DNA of 64,000 nt from Kribbella italica (GCF_014205135.1 NZ_JACHMY010000001.1:2232001-2296000); one strand, 5' to 3'; shown: positions 42,712 to 51,834, numbered from the stretch's first letter. The notes: generated by a model from the letters alone, not told the origin. Program-made: numbers and translations.

Positions 42712-44277
42712 TCAGACCGGCACCTTCTCAGTGCTGGGGGTCGCGGCCGGAGGGGTCCCCGGGTCGGCCGGACGGCTCCGCCGCCGCGCGGCCAGCGCCA
42801 GCACCGCTCCCATGATCCCCAGGCCGGTCAAGAGCCACTGCGGCCAGCCGCCGAGCCGGGTCGCCAGGGTCTGCCCGTCGCGGACCGGCACCGACGCGAC
42901 GTACACGTCCGGCACGAACTGTCCCGACTTGTGCTCGACCTTCCCGTCGGGCTGCACGACGCCCGAGATGCCCGACGTCGACGCGATCAGCACGGTCCGC
43001 CCGGTCTCGATCGCGCGCATCCGGGTGATCGCGAACTGCTGCTCCGGCTGCCCGGTCCCGCCGTACGTCGCGTTGTTGGTCTGGACGACGAGGACCTGCG
43101 CGCCGCCCTTGGCGAGGTCGGAGACCACGTTGTCGTAGGCGAGCTCGAAGCAGATCAGGTCGCCGTACGTGACGCCGTTGATCGGCATCAGGCCGGGCCC
43201 GACGCCCGGCGCGGTCTGCCGGCCGACCATCTCCAGCCGCTTGATGTACGGCAGCAGCTGGTCGCGGAACGGGATGTACTCACCGAACGGCACCGGGTGC
43301 CGCTTCGCGTAGCGCTGCCCCGGCCCGCTCACCGGGTCCCACACGATGCCGGTGGTCTGCCGCTCGTCCGGCCCCGGCCCTTCGGTCACCGCGCCGACCA
43401 GGACCGGAACGTTCACGGCCTTCACGGCGGCCTCGATGTCGGCCCGGGTCTCGGCGTCCTTGTACGGGTCGATGTCGGTCGAGTTCTCCGGCCAGATCAC
43501 CAGGTCGGGCTTGAGCTGACTGCCGGCCTCGACCTGCCGCTGCAGGTCGAGGGTCGCGTTCAGGTGGTTCTTGGTGACGGTCCGGGCCCGGCCGAGGAAC
43601 TCCAGCCCCTTGCCCGGCACGTTGCCCTGGACCATCGCCGCGGTGATCGTCTTGCCGTTGCCCTCGGTCGACAGCGTCATCAGCGAGCTGCCCCCGACGA
43701 TCGCCACGCCGGCGACCAGGGCGACCACGCGGAGACCCAGAGCGCTCTTGCGGCGCAGTACGGCGTACGCGAAGACGCCGAGCAGCGCGATCACGAAGCT
43801 CAGTCCCGCGATGCCGACCAGCGAGGCGAGCTTGCCGAGCGGCGAGTCCGAGAACGCCCACGCGAGCCGGCCCCACGGGAAGCCGCCGAACGGCACCGAG
43901 GCGGTCGCGAACTCGGTCGCGACCCACAGGCACGGGATCCACAGCATCCACAGCTTGTGCTTCAGGACCTGACTGGCCAGCGCGCCGAACACGGCGTAGA
44001 AGAGGCCCTCGAGGATTGCCAGCGCGATCGCGGCGTCGCCGCCGATGACGCTGAGCCAGGGCACCAGGACGGCGTAGTACGTGATGCCGAAGCCGGCGCC
44101 GACCAGGATGCCGCCCTTGACCGAGACGCCGTTCAGCGCGGCCAGGAACAGCGGCACGGCGACGACGGCCAGCCACGGGTGGTCGTGCGGCTCGAAGGCC
44201 AGCCCCAGCAGAGCGCCCGCGCCGACCGCCACCACGATCCTCGGCACCAGCCGTGCCAGAGCCTTCAACCGGTCCAC
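42712..44277 (-). CDS. lnt: Apolipoprotein N-acyltransferase
   Basis: A 521-residue membrane enzyme that N-acylates the lipidated Cys of lipoproteins. Six to eight helices precede the extracytoplasmic nitrilase domain with the complete triad: Glu264 in VIWPENSTDI, Lys325 in YAKRHPVPFGEY and Cys376 in DLICFELAY (E. coli Glu267, Lys335, Cys387). The GTG at 44277 follows AAGGGGA and was chosen; an ATG at 44322 lacks a ribosome site but could be leaderless. In mycobacteria lnt is joined to a polyprenol-phosphate mannose synthase next to rbpA; here that synthase gene is missing. Confidence 0.93.
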   Translation of the reverse strand: MDRLKALARLVPRIVVAVGAGALLGLAFEPHDHPWLAVVAVPLFLAALNGVSVKGGILVGAGFGITYYAVLVPWLSVIGGDAAIALAILEGLFYAVFGALASQVLKHKLWMLWIPCLWVATEFATASVPFGGFPWGRLAWAFSDSPLGKLASLVGIAGLSFVIALLGVFAYAVLRRKSALGLRVVALVAGVAIVGGSSLMTLSTEGNGKTITAAMVQGNVPGKGLEFLGRARTVTKNHLNATLDLQRQVEAGSQLKPDLVIWPENSTDIDPYKDAETRADIEAAVKAVNVPVLVGAVTEGPGPDERQTTGIVWDPVSGPGQRYAKRHPVPFGEYIPFRDQLLPYIKRLEMVGRQTAPGVGPGLMPINGVTYGDLICFELAYDNVVSDLAKGGAQVLVVQTNNATYGGTGQPEQQFAITRMRAIETGRTVLIASTSGISGVVQPDGKVEHKSGQFVPDVYVASVPVRDGQTLATRLGGWPQWLLTGLGIMGAVLALAARRRSRPADPGTPPAATPSTEKVPV

Positions 44278-44343
44278 TCGGGTCCCCTTCGCCTCACCGT
44301 CCCGGCAGCTGCCGGTGCGCATGACGGTACAACGTAGGAGCAC

Positions 44344-44852
44344 CCGGAAGAGATCCGGTCGGTGACGCTGAGGTGTCGTGATGGTGTTTCGGCACCGACG
44401 CGGCTCGATGGGCCACTGTCAGGTGAAGAGAGAGGCTGCGCTCGACCGAAGAGAGGAAAGAGGCTCGGCCGCCCTTCGGACCAACCGGCGGACCCGCTGG
44501 ATGCGAGCCGTCCGGCTGTTGTCTACTGGGCGCCGAACCTCTTCCACCTCTGCCCCGCGGGGGGCTGTCCACCGGCGATCTCAGCCCCCGTCGACTCAGG
44601 CCTGGCACTGGCCTGGTCAGCGTCGCGGGATCATCCGGTGGCCGAACTTTGTGTGTCCGTTGGAGAAACGAACGTTGACGACTCCCAAAACGATGCTCGC
44701 TCGCAGCGGCGGTGTCAACCTCTGCGCCGCCTCCTTCAAGGCGTTGTAACACTTTCGGCTGTCCTCAAGGGAATAACGGCTCCCGGAAAGCGAAGTCACG
44801 TTACAGAGTCGTCTCGGCACGCAAGGTGATCGTTACCCTGGGCAACTAAATG
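44344..44852. other. 509-base intergenic region without a recognised gene
   Basis: It lies between the 3' end of kal and the 5' side of lnt, both leftward. Contents: an 8-bp stem GGGGGCTG / CAGCCCCC (44560-44567 with 44582-44589) overlapping a CCCCGCGGGG palindrome, and a lower-GC stretch at about 44640-44800 (AACTTTGTGTG, GAACGTTGAC, GTTGTAACAC) that looks like promoter DNA. Open frames here have poor codon character. I do not see a B12 riboswitch, RNase P RNA or other known RNA. A small RNA remains possible. Confidence 0.4.
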
Positions 44853-45242
44853 TCACGCGACCGGGACAACCACCGTTCCGGTCGCGCGGGTGATCAGCAG
44901 CGGCTCGGCCAGCACCTCGGCGGCCGACTCGGACCTGTCCGGCCGCCCCCGGCAGACCACGTGCGCGGCGAAGCCGAGCTCCCGGCTGCGGGTGCCGACC
45001 CGCGTGATCGTTGCCGTCACCTCGACCATGTCGCCGGCCCGCAAAGGCTGCAAGAACTGGACATCGGAGTAGGAAGCGAACAATCCTTCATCTCCGTCGG
45101 CGACGATGCAGACCTCGGTCGCGACGTCGCCGAACAGGCCGAGCACGTACGCGCCGTCGACCAGGTGCCCGGCGTAGTGGGCGTGGCTGTACGGCACGTA
45201 CCGGCGGTGGGTGACCGACAGACCGACCTCGGCCTTGCTCAT
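44853..45242 (-). CDS. kal: 3-aminobutyryl-CoA ammonia-lyase (hotdog fold)
   Basis: A 129-residue hotdog protein: RRYVPYSHAHYAGHLVDGAYVLGLFGDVATE and FASYSDVQFLQPLRAGDMVEV match Kal of lysine fermentation, which removes ammonia from 3-aminobutyryl-CoA to give crotonyl-CoA. Identity rests mainly on context: its ATG overlaps the kamE stop (ATGA) in the kam cluster. A general thioesterase is the alternative. Crotonyl-CoA would enter beta-oxidation. Confidence 0.86.
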   Translation of the reverse strand: MSKAEVGLSVTHRRYVPYSHAHYAGHLVDGAYVLGLFGDVATEVCIVADGDEGLFASYSDVQFLQPLRAGDMVEVTATITRVGTRSRELGFAAHVVCRGRPDRSESAAEVLAEPLLITRATGTVVVPVA

Positions 45243-45997
45243 GCACTTCTCCTGTTCGGGGTGCGGACCCGCTTCGTGACCAGTACGTCGACCAGGTAGC
45301 TGGCCACCTCACCCGGCGTCGTCCCGCGGCCGAAGACCCGGTCCACGCCGAGGTCGCCGGCCATCTGCTCGGTGAAACGGGGGCCCCCGGCAACCAGTAC
45401 CGGCCGGGTCTCCTCCGGGTAGGCCTCGCGGAACGCGGCCGACATCTCCCTGGTGTTCAGCACGTGGGCCTCGCGCTGGGTGACCACCTGGGAGACCAGG
45501 ATCGCGTCCGCCTTCTCAGCCTTGGCCCGCCGGACCAGCTCCGGTACGGCGACCTGGGCCCCGAGGTTGACCACCTTCAGCTCCCGGTAGTACTCCAGGC
45601 CCTTCTCCCCCGCGAAGCCCTTGATGTTCATGATCGCGTCGATGCCGACGGTGTGCGCGTCGGTCCCGATGCAGGCGCCGACGACGGTCAGCCGGCGGCG
45701 CAACCCCTTGCGGATGGCGAGGTTCGCGTCCTTCGGGGCGAGCAGCGGGTAGTCGCGCTCGATCACCTCGACCTTGCTGGTGTCGACCAGGTGGTTCACC
45801 GGCCCGTACACGACGAAGAAGGTGAAGTCCGGGCCCATCGGCTTGGCGTGCACGACCAGCGCCGGGTCCATGCCCATCTTGTTGGCCAGCTGCACCGCGG
45901 CGCCCTCGGCCCGCTTGTCGTGCGGGACCGGCAGCGTGAACGACATCTGCACCATCCCGTCGCCGGTGGTGTCGCCGTACGGCCTGATGATGCTCAC
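45239..45997 (-). CDS. kamE: Lysine 5,6-aminomutase beta subunit (B12-binding)
   Basis: A 252-residue subunit that binds adenosylcobalamin and PLP. GTDAHTVGIDAIMNIKG contains the cobalamin His115 (DxHxxG) and, 11 residues later, Lys126, the expected PLP Schiff-base Lys; the C. sticklandii pair His133/Lys144 has the same spacing. Further Rossmann-like cobalamin fold elements are ADAILVSQVVTQREAHVLN and PVLVAGGPRF. The GTG start overlaps kamD by GTGA. Confidence 0.94.
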   Translation of the reverse strand: MSIIRPYGDTTGDGMVQMSFTLPVPHDKRAEGAAVQLANKMGMDPALVVHAKPMGPDFTFFVVYGPVNHLVDTSKVEVIERDYPLLAPKDANLAIRKGLRRRLTVVGACIGTDAHTVGIDAIMNIKGFAGEKGLEYYRELKVVNLGAQVAVPELVRRAKAEKADAILVSQVVTQREAHVLNTREMSAAFREAYPEETRPVLVAGGPRFTEQMAGDLGVDRVFGRGTTPGEVASYLVDVLVTKRVRTPNRRSA

Positions 45998-47562
45998 TGC
46001 GCCTCCTCGAGCAGCTCGATCGCCGGGTTGTAGTACGCCGCCGACCGGCGGGCCACGCCCTCCAGGCCGCGGCCGGCGTCCTGCGGACGCTTCATCAGCC
46101 CGAAGGTGCCGTCACCGATCGCGTTCAGCAGGCCCTCGTCGACGATCCGGTCCAGAAGGTCGATCGACTCGGCCAGCACCTGCCGCGCGCGGTTGGCGAT
46201 GAAGCCGTCCGGCGCGGGGTGGAAGTCCTCGTGAAGCTTGCCTGCGGCCCCCAACACGTACCGGACGTTCTGCAGGGCCAGGTCGCGGTCGGAGATCCAC
46301 GGCGTGACCACGGCCTCGGTCATCATCCCGACCAGCAGGATGCCCTGCCCGGTCATCGCGCCGACCAGGTTGAAGAACCCGTCCAGCAGGTAGCCGCGAA
46401 ACACGTCACCGGTCATGTGCCGCGTCGGCGGCATCCACTTCAGCGGCGCGTCCGGGAACAGCTGCCGGGCCAGCATCGCGTGCGCCAGCTCCATCCGGAA
46501 CGAGTCCGGGATCTCCGGGGTGATCTCGAAGGCGTGCCCGAGCCCGAGCTGCCAGTCCTCGAGCCCGGCCTCCTTGGCGAAGTACTCGTTCAGCAGCTGC
46601 GACACCGTCACCGTGTGGGCGGCCTCGACGGCGTCCGCGGTGGTCAGGTAGTTGTCCTCGCCGGTGTTGATGATGATCCCGGCGCGAGCGTGGATCTGGC
46701 GGCTGAACCGCTGGTCGACGAAGGTCCGGATCGGGTTGATGTCGCGGAACAGGATCCCGTACATCGAGTCGTTCAGCATCATGTCGAGCCGCTGCAGCCC
46801 GGCCAGCGTCGCGATCTCCGGCATGCACAAACCGGAGGCATAGTTGGTCAGCCGGATGTAGCGGCCGAGCTCGCGCGACGACTCGTCCAGCGCGGCCCGC
46901 ATCAGCCGGAAGTTCTCCTGCGTCGCGTACGTGCCGGCGAAGCCCTCGCGGGTCGCGCCCTCGGGCACGTAGTCGAGCAGCGACTGCCCGGTCGACCGGA
47001 TCACCGCGATGATGTCGGCGCCGGCCCGCGCGGCCGCCTGGGCCTGCGGGATGTCCTCGTAGATGTCGCCGGTGGCAACGATCAGGTAGATCCACGGCCG
47101 CTGCTCGGGATCGCCGTGCTTGGCGATCAGCCGGTCCCGCTCGCGGCGCCGCCCGTCCACCTTCTTCATCCCGCCGGCCGCGGCCTTCCGCGCCGCGGCC
47201 CGGGCCCGTACGGCGTCCCGCCCTTCCGGCAGCCGGAACGTGACCGAGCCCGACGCCGCCTTCTGCGCGAGCACCGCCAGGTCCTCGGCCTCGCCGCGGA
47301 CCAGCGCGTCCCACACCGGCAGCCCCAGCCCGTGTTCCAGGCCGACGTCGGCCCGCACGGTGTCGGCCAGCCGGTTCACCCACGGGATGCCCTCGGAGTC
47401 CGCGCCGGCCAGGCCCGCCAGCCGCAGTACGGCCCGCTCGACCGAGACCGTCGTGTGCTGCTTGGCGATATTCACGATCGGCTTGCCGGCCTTGCGCGCG
47501 AGGCTGCGCGCCTTCCGGACGGTGACCGGGTCGAGGTCGAGCTTCTTCACAGCACGGGTCAC
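45994..47562 (-). CDS. kamD: Lysine 5,6-aminomutase alpha subunit
   Basis: A 522-residue TIM-barrel subunit which, with KamE, moves the terminal amino group of beta-lysine (or D-lysine) to C5. Family stretches include IYLIVATGDIYEDIPQA, VIRSTGQSLLDYVPEGAT, LTNYASGLCMPEIA and GHAFEITPEIPDSFRMELA. I chose the GTG at 47562, in a GTGA overlap with the amidohydrolase gene and 8 bases after GAAGGA; an ATG at 47571 would sit directly on that site. Needs B12, so the organism must make or import cobalamin. Confidence 0.94.
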   Translation of the reverse strand: MTRAVKKLDLDPVTVRKARSLARKAGKPIVNIAKQHTTVSVERAVLRLAGLAGADSEGIPWVNRLADTVRADVGLEHGLGLPVWDALVRGEAEDLAVLAQKAASGSVTFRLPEGRDAVRARAAARKAAAGGMKKVDGRRRERDRLIAKHGDPEQRPWIYLIVATGDIYEDIPQAQAAARAGADIIAVIRSTGQSLLDYVPEGATREGFAGTYATQENFRLMRAALDESSRELGRYIRLTNYASGLCMPEIATLAGLQRLDMMLNDSMYGILFRDINPIRTFVDQRFSRQIHARAGIIINTGEDNYLTTADAVEAAHTVTVSQLLNEYFAKEAGLEDWQLGLGHAFEITPEIPDSFRMELAHAMLARQLFPDAPLKWMPPTRHMTGDVFRGYLLDGFFNLVGAMTGQGILLVGMMTEAVVTPWISDRDLALQNVRYVLGAAGKLHEDFHPAPDGFIANRARQVLAESIDLLDRIVDEGLLNAIGDGTFGLMKRPQDAGRGLEGVARRSAAYYNPAIELLEEAQ

Positions 47563-49160
47563 TGGGACCATCCTTCGGAGTCGTACACCAGCCGGCCACC
47601 GACAGCAGTTCGCAGGCAGCTCGGCACAACAGCTTCGTCACTCAGATCCGGCAGCACCGGTACGCCGGCGCCCGGGTCGGTCGACCAGGCCGCGACCCGC
47701 GGATCCGGCGTCTGGACGACCAGGTCGGCGTCGATCTCCCACACCGCGTACGTCGCCGCCGTACCGGGCGCGAGCACACCGGCGTCGTCGATCCCGGCCG
47801 CCCGCCAACCGCCGCGGGTGTGCGCCTGGAACGCGGCCCGCACGGTGATCCGCTCCGACTCGGTCCGGTGGAACGCAGCCGCCCGCACGGCCTCCCAGCC
47901 GCCGAGCGAGGTCACCGGCGCGTCCGACCCGAAGGCCAGGACGACGCCGGCGCGCTGCAGCGTGCCGAAGGGGTTCATGCCCTCCCAGCGGTCGCCGACG
48001 CGCTCGGCGTACATGCCGTCCGGACCACCCCAGTGGCCGTCGAACATCGGCTGCACGCTGGCCACGACGCCACACTTCGCGAGCGTCGCCACGACGGCCG
48101 CGTCCGGCATCTCGACGTGCTCCAGCCGGTGCCGCGCGGCCAGCAGCGCCGGGACACCGACCTTCTCGGCGGCCAGCTCGAAGCCGCGCGCAATGTTGTC
48201 GAGGGCAAGGTCCCCGATGCAGTGGAAGCCCGCCTGGACGCCCTTCTCGGTGCAGGCGATCACGTGCTCGGCGATCTGCTCGGCCGTCAGGTACGCGTGC
48301 CCGCGGTGGTCCTCGCGATCGGCGTACGGCGTGCGCAGCGCGGCCGTCCGCGAGCCCAGCGCGCCGTCGGCGTTCAGGTCGCCGGCCAGCCCGGCGAGGC
48401 CGTACTGCGTGAGGTTGTCGAAGACGCCGAGCTCACCCCAGTACAAGGTTGCCGAGAGCCCCAATTCGTCCGCCGCCTGCCGGACCAGCGGCAGCTCCCA
48501 GACCGGGCCGATGTGCGGCGCCGCCATCTCGTGGAACGCACCGATCCCCCGCTCCGCCATCGCCTGCACGGCCGCGCGGGCGTCGGCCAGCCGCTGGTCA
48601 GGCCCGACCAGCTCGCTCAACGCATCCCGTACGGCGTGGTGCGCGTCCCGCTCGACCCGCCCGCTCGCGTCGTACCCGGCCTGGCCTTGCAGTCCCTCGA
48701 CAGCGTTCACCAGGGACGAGGAGATGACGCCCGAATGACCGTCGACGCGGGACAGGTAGACCCGACGGTCGCCGCCGGCGCGGTCCAGCTCCTCGGCCGT
48801 CGGCGGCCGGCCCTCGGGCCACTTCGTCTCGTCCCAGCCGGCGCCGTCGATCACGGCGTCCGCCGGCAGGGAGGCTGCGAAGGCGGCGAGGCGGTCGAGC
48901 GCCTCGGTCAGGCTGGTCGTACCGATCAGGTCGAGGCCGGTCAGCAAGGCGCCGGTCTGGGCGGTGTGGACGTGGGCGTCGACGAATGCGGGCGTGACGA
49001 GCTTGCCCTGGAGGTCGATCACCTCGTCCGCGCCGTCGGCGTACGACGACGCGCTGCTGTCGTCGCCGAGCCAGGTGACCACGCCGTCGTCGACCGCGAT
49101 CGCGGTCGCGTGGGGGTCGGCGGGTGAGTAGACGGAACCGTTCGTCAGAAGTGTGCGCAC
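47559..49160 (-). CDS. Amidohydrolase family 3 (YtcJ-like) metal-dependent hydrolase
   Basis: A 533-residue amidohydrolase: N-terminal beta domain, VDAHVHTAQTG metal site, FHCIGDLALDNI, HRLEHVEMP, FGSDAPVTSLGGW with the conserved Asp, and a C-terminal beta domain PGTAATYAVW. Family members hydrolyse amides or lactams. It is inside the lysine cluster: 3 bases after kdd and overlapping kamD. I know of no step for it in lysine fermentation; cleaving an acylated lysine or a lactam formed from 5-amino acids is a guess. Confidence 0.85.
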   Translation of the reverse strand: MRTLLTNGSVYSPADPHATAIAVDDGVVTWLGDDSSASSYADGADEVIDLQGKLVTPAFVDAHVHTAQTGALLTGLDLIGTTSLTEALDRLAAFAASLPADAVIDGAGWDETKWPEGRPPTAEELDRAGGDRRVYLSRVDGHSGVISSSLVNAVEGLQGQAGYDASGRVERDAHHAVRDALSELVGPDQRLADARAAVQAMAERGIGAFHEMAAPHIGPVWELPLVRQAADELGLSATLYWGELGVFDNLTQYGLAGLAGDLNADGALGSRTAALRTPYADREDHRGHAYLTAEQIAEHVIACTEKGVQAGFHCIGDLALDNIARGFELAAEKVGVPALLAARHRLEHVEMPDAAVVATLAKCGVVASVQPMFDGHWGGPDGMYAERVGDRWEGMNPFGTLQRAGVVLAFGSDAPVTSLGGWEAVRAAAFHRTESERITVRAAFQAHTRGGWRAAGIDDAGVLAPGTAATYAVWEIDADLVVQTPDPRVAAWSTDPGAGVPVLPDLSDEAVVPSCLRTAVGGRLVYDSEGWSQ

Positions 49161-49163
49161 GGG

Positions 49164-50216
49164 CTAATCCTGCCCCTCCGCCTTCAGCCGGCCCTCGAAG
49201 AGTCGCCGGACACCCGGCTCGGAGCGCAGCAGCTCGAGCGCGTAGTCGGCGTGACCGGGCACGTAACCGTTGCCGACGAGCATCGTCACGTCGGCCGCCA
49301 GCCCCTCGGCGCCGAGCGCGGCGGCCGAGAACGAGGTCGCCATCGAGAAGAAGATCACCGTGCCGCCGGACGCCGTCGCGAGCACCGCGCCGTGCTCGCA
49401 GCCGGGCACGTCCACGCAGACCACGGTGATGTCCGCCGGTCCCCCGGACTCCTCGACCGCCGCCGCCAGCGCGACCGGGTCGCGAGCGTCGGCCAGAGCG
49501 ACGACATCGGCCAGACCGGCCTCTTGCAGGCGCTCCCGCTCGACCTCGACCGGCACGATCCCGATCGTCCGGGCGGCACCCGACCGGCGGGCCGCGGCCA
49601 GGGCGAGCGAGCCGGATTTCCCTGCGCCGCCAATTACTGACACGACAGGCTTTATGCCTTTGTCGACATACTCACGCACCACGCGCGCGGTCAGCGCGGG
49701 CGCGCCACAGACGTCCATCACGGCCAGCGAAAGCTCCGGAACCAGGTCGTCGGGAAGCTTCGCGACGATCGACCGGGCGAACAGAATCGCGTGTCCCTCG
49801 GCCGGGACCTGCTCGCTGCGGCCGTCCCAGCGGCGCAGCCCGTCGGTGAGCTGCAGCGGAGTGAGCGTCAGCGAAACCAGCGTCGCGACCCGGTCCCCCG
49901 GCTTCACGCCGAGCGGCGACTCCGGCCCGACCTCGTCGACGACGCCGACCAGCATGCCGCCCGACCCGGTGACCGGGTTCTGCATCTTGCCGCGGGCCGC
50001 CACGATCTCGAGCACCGCACGCCGTACGGCCTCGCCGTCGTGTCCGTGCGCCTCGGCCAACTGCCGGTACGACGCGGCGTCGAGGTTGAGCCGCTCGACC
50101 GAGATCCGGATCTCGTCCGGCCACAGCTCGGGATGCGCGTCCAGCCGGGCCGCGGCCTGCGGCAGCACACCGGCCGGCTCGATCACGCGGTGCAGTCCGA
50201 CGGGGCTCGACGACAC
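49164..50216 (-). CDS. kdd: L-erythro-3,5-diaminohexanoate dehydrogenase
   Basis: A 350-residue NAD-dependent dehydrogenase giving 5-amino-3-oxohexanoate and ammonia. Features: GLHRVIEPAGVLPQAAARLD near the N-terminus, GGMLVGVVDEVGPES, Rossmann SVIGGAGKSGSLALAAARR and GTVIFFSMATSFSAAALGAEG near the C-terminus, all typical of Kdd. The frame is open far upstream, but the GTG at 50216 follows GGGAGG and matches the family N-terminus. First gene of the leftward arm of the lysine cluster. Confidence 0.92.
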   Translation of the reverse strand: MSSSPVGLHRVIEPAGVLPQAAARLDAHPELWPDEIRISVERLNLDAASYRQLAEAHGHDGEAVRRAVLEIVAARGKMQNPVTGSGGMLVGVVDEVGPESPLGVKPGDRVATLVSLTLTPLQLTDGLRRWDGRSEQVPAEGHAILFARSIVAKLPDDLVPELSLAVMDVCGAPALTARVVREYVDKGIKPVVSVIGGAGKSGSLALAAARRSGAARTIGIVPVEVERERLQEAGLADVVALADARDPVALAAAVEESGGPADITVVCVDVPGCEHGAVLATASGGTVIFFSMATSFSAAALGAEGLAADVTMLVGNGYVPGHADYALELLRSEPGVRRLFEGRLKAEGQD

Positions 50217-50375
50217 GCTGCCTCCCAAGTTCGCGGCTCCGAGGTGAGCCGGACAAAATACTACTGATTTCGGGTCTGCAAAGGAATTCTTGCGGCATAC
50301 TGTTGGATCTGAGGGAAGTTCTATCGCTATCCTCACATGAGACCGCATCGCCCGTGGAGCCCCCGGAGGACTTCT
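50217..50375. promoter_or_regulatory. Divergent promoter region of the lysine cluster
   Basis: The 159 bases between kdd and kamA are AT-richer than the surroundings (ACAAAATACTACTGATTTC, GAATTC). Candidate rightward elements are TTGGAT and TATCCT near 50300-50335; a leftward TTGCAG with TATTTT lies near 50255-50280. No strong palindrome was found, so no regulator is assigned; an Lrp-type gene lies 2.6 kb away. Confidence 0.4.
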
Positions 50376-51830
50376 GTGACCGATCTGATCAGCCCGGAGC
50401 TGACCGTCGCCGACGGCCAGCCGTACGCCTACGCCCGGGCGGAGCTCGTCGAGCCCGACTGGACCCGGATGCCGGGCTTCAAGGACGTCACGGCCGAGGA
50501 GTGGCGCTCGGTCCAGTGGCAGCGCTCGCACTGCGTCAAGAACGTCAAGCAGCTGCGCGACGTGATGGGCGACCTGCTCGAGGAGCGCGTCTACGAGGAC
50601 CTGAGCCGCGACCAGGCCGAGCGCGCGACGATGTCGATGCTGCTCCCGCCGCAGATGCTGAACACGATCGTCCCTCAGGGCGCTGATGACTACACCGCGG
50701 CGTTCTACGCGGACCCGGTCCGCCGCTACATGCTGCCGATGTTCACCGACCGCCGGACGGACTGGGCGTCGCACCCGCACGCGACGCGCGACTCGCTGCA
50801 CGAGCACGAGATGTGGGCCACGGAGGGGTTGACCCACCGCTACCCGACGAAGGTCCTGGCCGAGGTGCTGCCCACCTGCCCGCAGTACTGCGGGCACTGC
50901 ACCCGGATGGACCTGGTCGGCAACTCGACGCCGGTGATCGACAAGCTGAAGTTCACGATCAAGCCGCAGCAGCGGCTCGACGACATGCTCGACTACCTGC
51001 GCCGCAACCCCGGCGTCCGGGACGTCGTCGTGTCCGGCGGCGACGTGGCGAACATGCCCTGGCCGCGGCTGGAGGCGTTCCTGACCAGCCTGCTGGAGAT
51101 CGAGAACATCCGCGACATCCGGCTGGCCACCAAGGCGCTGATGGGGATGCCGCAGCACTGGCTGTCCGACGACGTGCGGAGCGGCGTCGAGCGGGTCGCG
51201 ACGATCGCCCGGCAGCGTGGCGTGATGGTTGCCATGCACACCCATGTGAACGCGGCCCAGTCGGTGACGCCGCTGGTGGCCGAGGCGACCAAGGCGATGT
51301 TCGAGGCCGGCCTGCGCGACGTCCGCAACCAGGGCGTGCTGATGCGCGGCGTCAACGACTCGGTGCCGCAGTTGCTCGACCTGTGCTTCGCGCTGCTCGA
51401 CGGCGCCACCATCACGCCGTACTACTTCTACATGTGCGACATGATCCCGTTCTCCGAGCACTGGCGGGTCTCAGTCAAGGACGCGCAGCACCTGCAGCAC
51501 GGCATCCTCGGCTACCTGCCGGGCTTCGCGACGCCGCGGATCGTCTGCGACGTCCCCTACGTCGGCAAGCGCTGGGTGCACCAGCTGTCCGAGTACGACG
51601 AGGTGCGCGGCATCTCGTACTGGAAGAAGAACTACCGGACCGGGATCGAGCAGCAGGACCCCGAGGCGCTGAACCGCACCTACGAGTACTACGACCCGAT
51701 CGACACGCTGCCCACCGAGGGCCAGGACTGGTGGCGCACCCACGCCGGCGACTCGATCGCCGCCGCCACCGAGCAGGCCGCTGCTTCCCGCGCCGCAGCC
51801 GAGGCGCAGAAGCTGCTGCCCGTCGTCTGA
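50376..51830 (+). CDS. kamA: Lysine 2,3-aminomutase-like radical SAM enzyme
   Basis: A 484-residue radical SAM/PLP enzyme expected to convert L-lysine to beta-lysine. The cluster Cys168/172/175 is in CPQYCGHC, and GGDVANMPWPRLEAFL and GVLMRGVNDSV are family motifs. The two Asp residues that bind the substrate amino group in clostridial enzyme appear as YMCDM and IVCDV. The PLP-Lys region reads CDVPYVGKRWV rather than the clostridial DAPGGGGK, one residue shorter. The GTG follows GGAGGA at 5 bases. Divergent from kdd. Confidence 0.9.
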   Translation: MTDLISPELTVADGQPYAYARAELVEPDWTRMPGFKDVTAEEWRSVQWQRSHCVKNVKQLRDVMGDLLEERVYEDLSRDQAERATMSMLLPPQMLNTIVPQGADDYTAAFYADPVRRYMLPMFTDRRTDWASHPHATRDSLHEHEMWATEGLTHRYPTKVLAEVLPTCPQYCGHCTRMDLVGNSTPVIDKLKFTIKPQQRLDDMLDYLRRNPGVRDVVVSGGDVANMPWPRLEAFLTSLLEIENIRDIRLATKALMGMPQHWLSDDVRSGVERVATIARQRGVMVAMHTHVNAAQSVTPLVAEATKAMFEAGLRDVRNQGVLMRGVNDSVPQLLDLCFALLDGATITPYYFYMCDMIPFSEHWRVSVKDAQHLQHGILGYLPGFATPRIVCDVPYVGKRWVHQLSEYDEVRGISYWKKNYRTGIEQQDPEALNRTYEYYDPIDTLPTEGQDWWRTHAGDSIAAATEQAAASRAAAEAQKLLPVV

Positions 51831-51834
51831 TCCG

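Noticed and set aside
44344..44852. Cobalamin riboswitch or RNase P RNA
   Set aside because: A GGCCACTG and a GAGGAAAG stretch caught my attention, but the rest of either consensus is absent and the region is not placed before a B12 gene.
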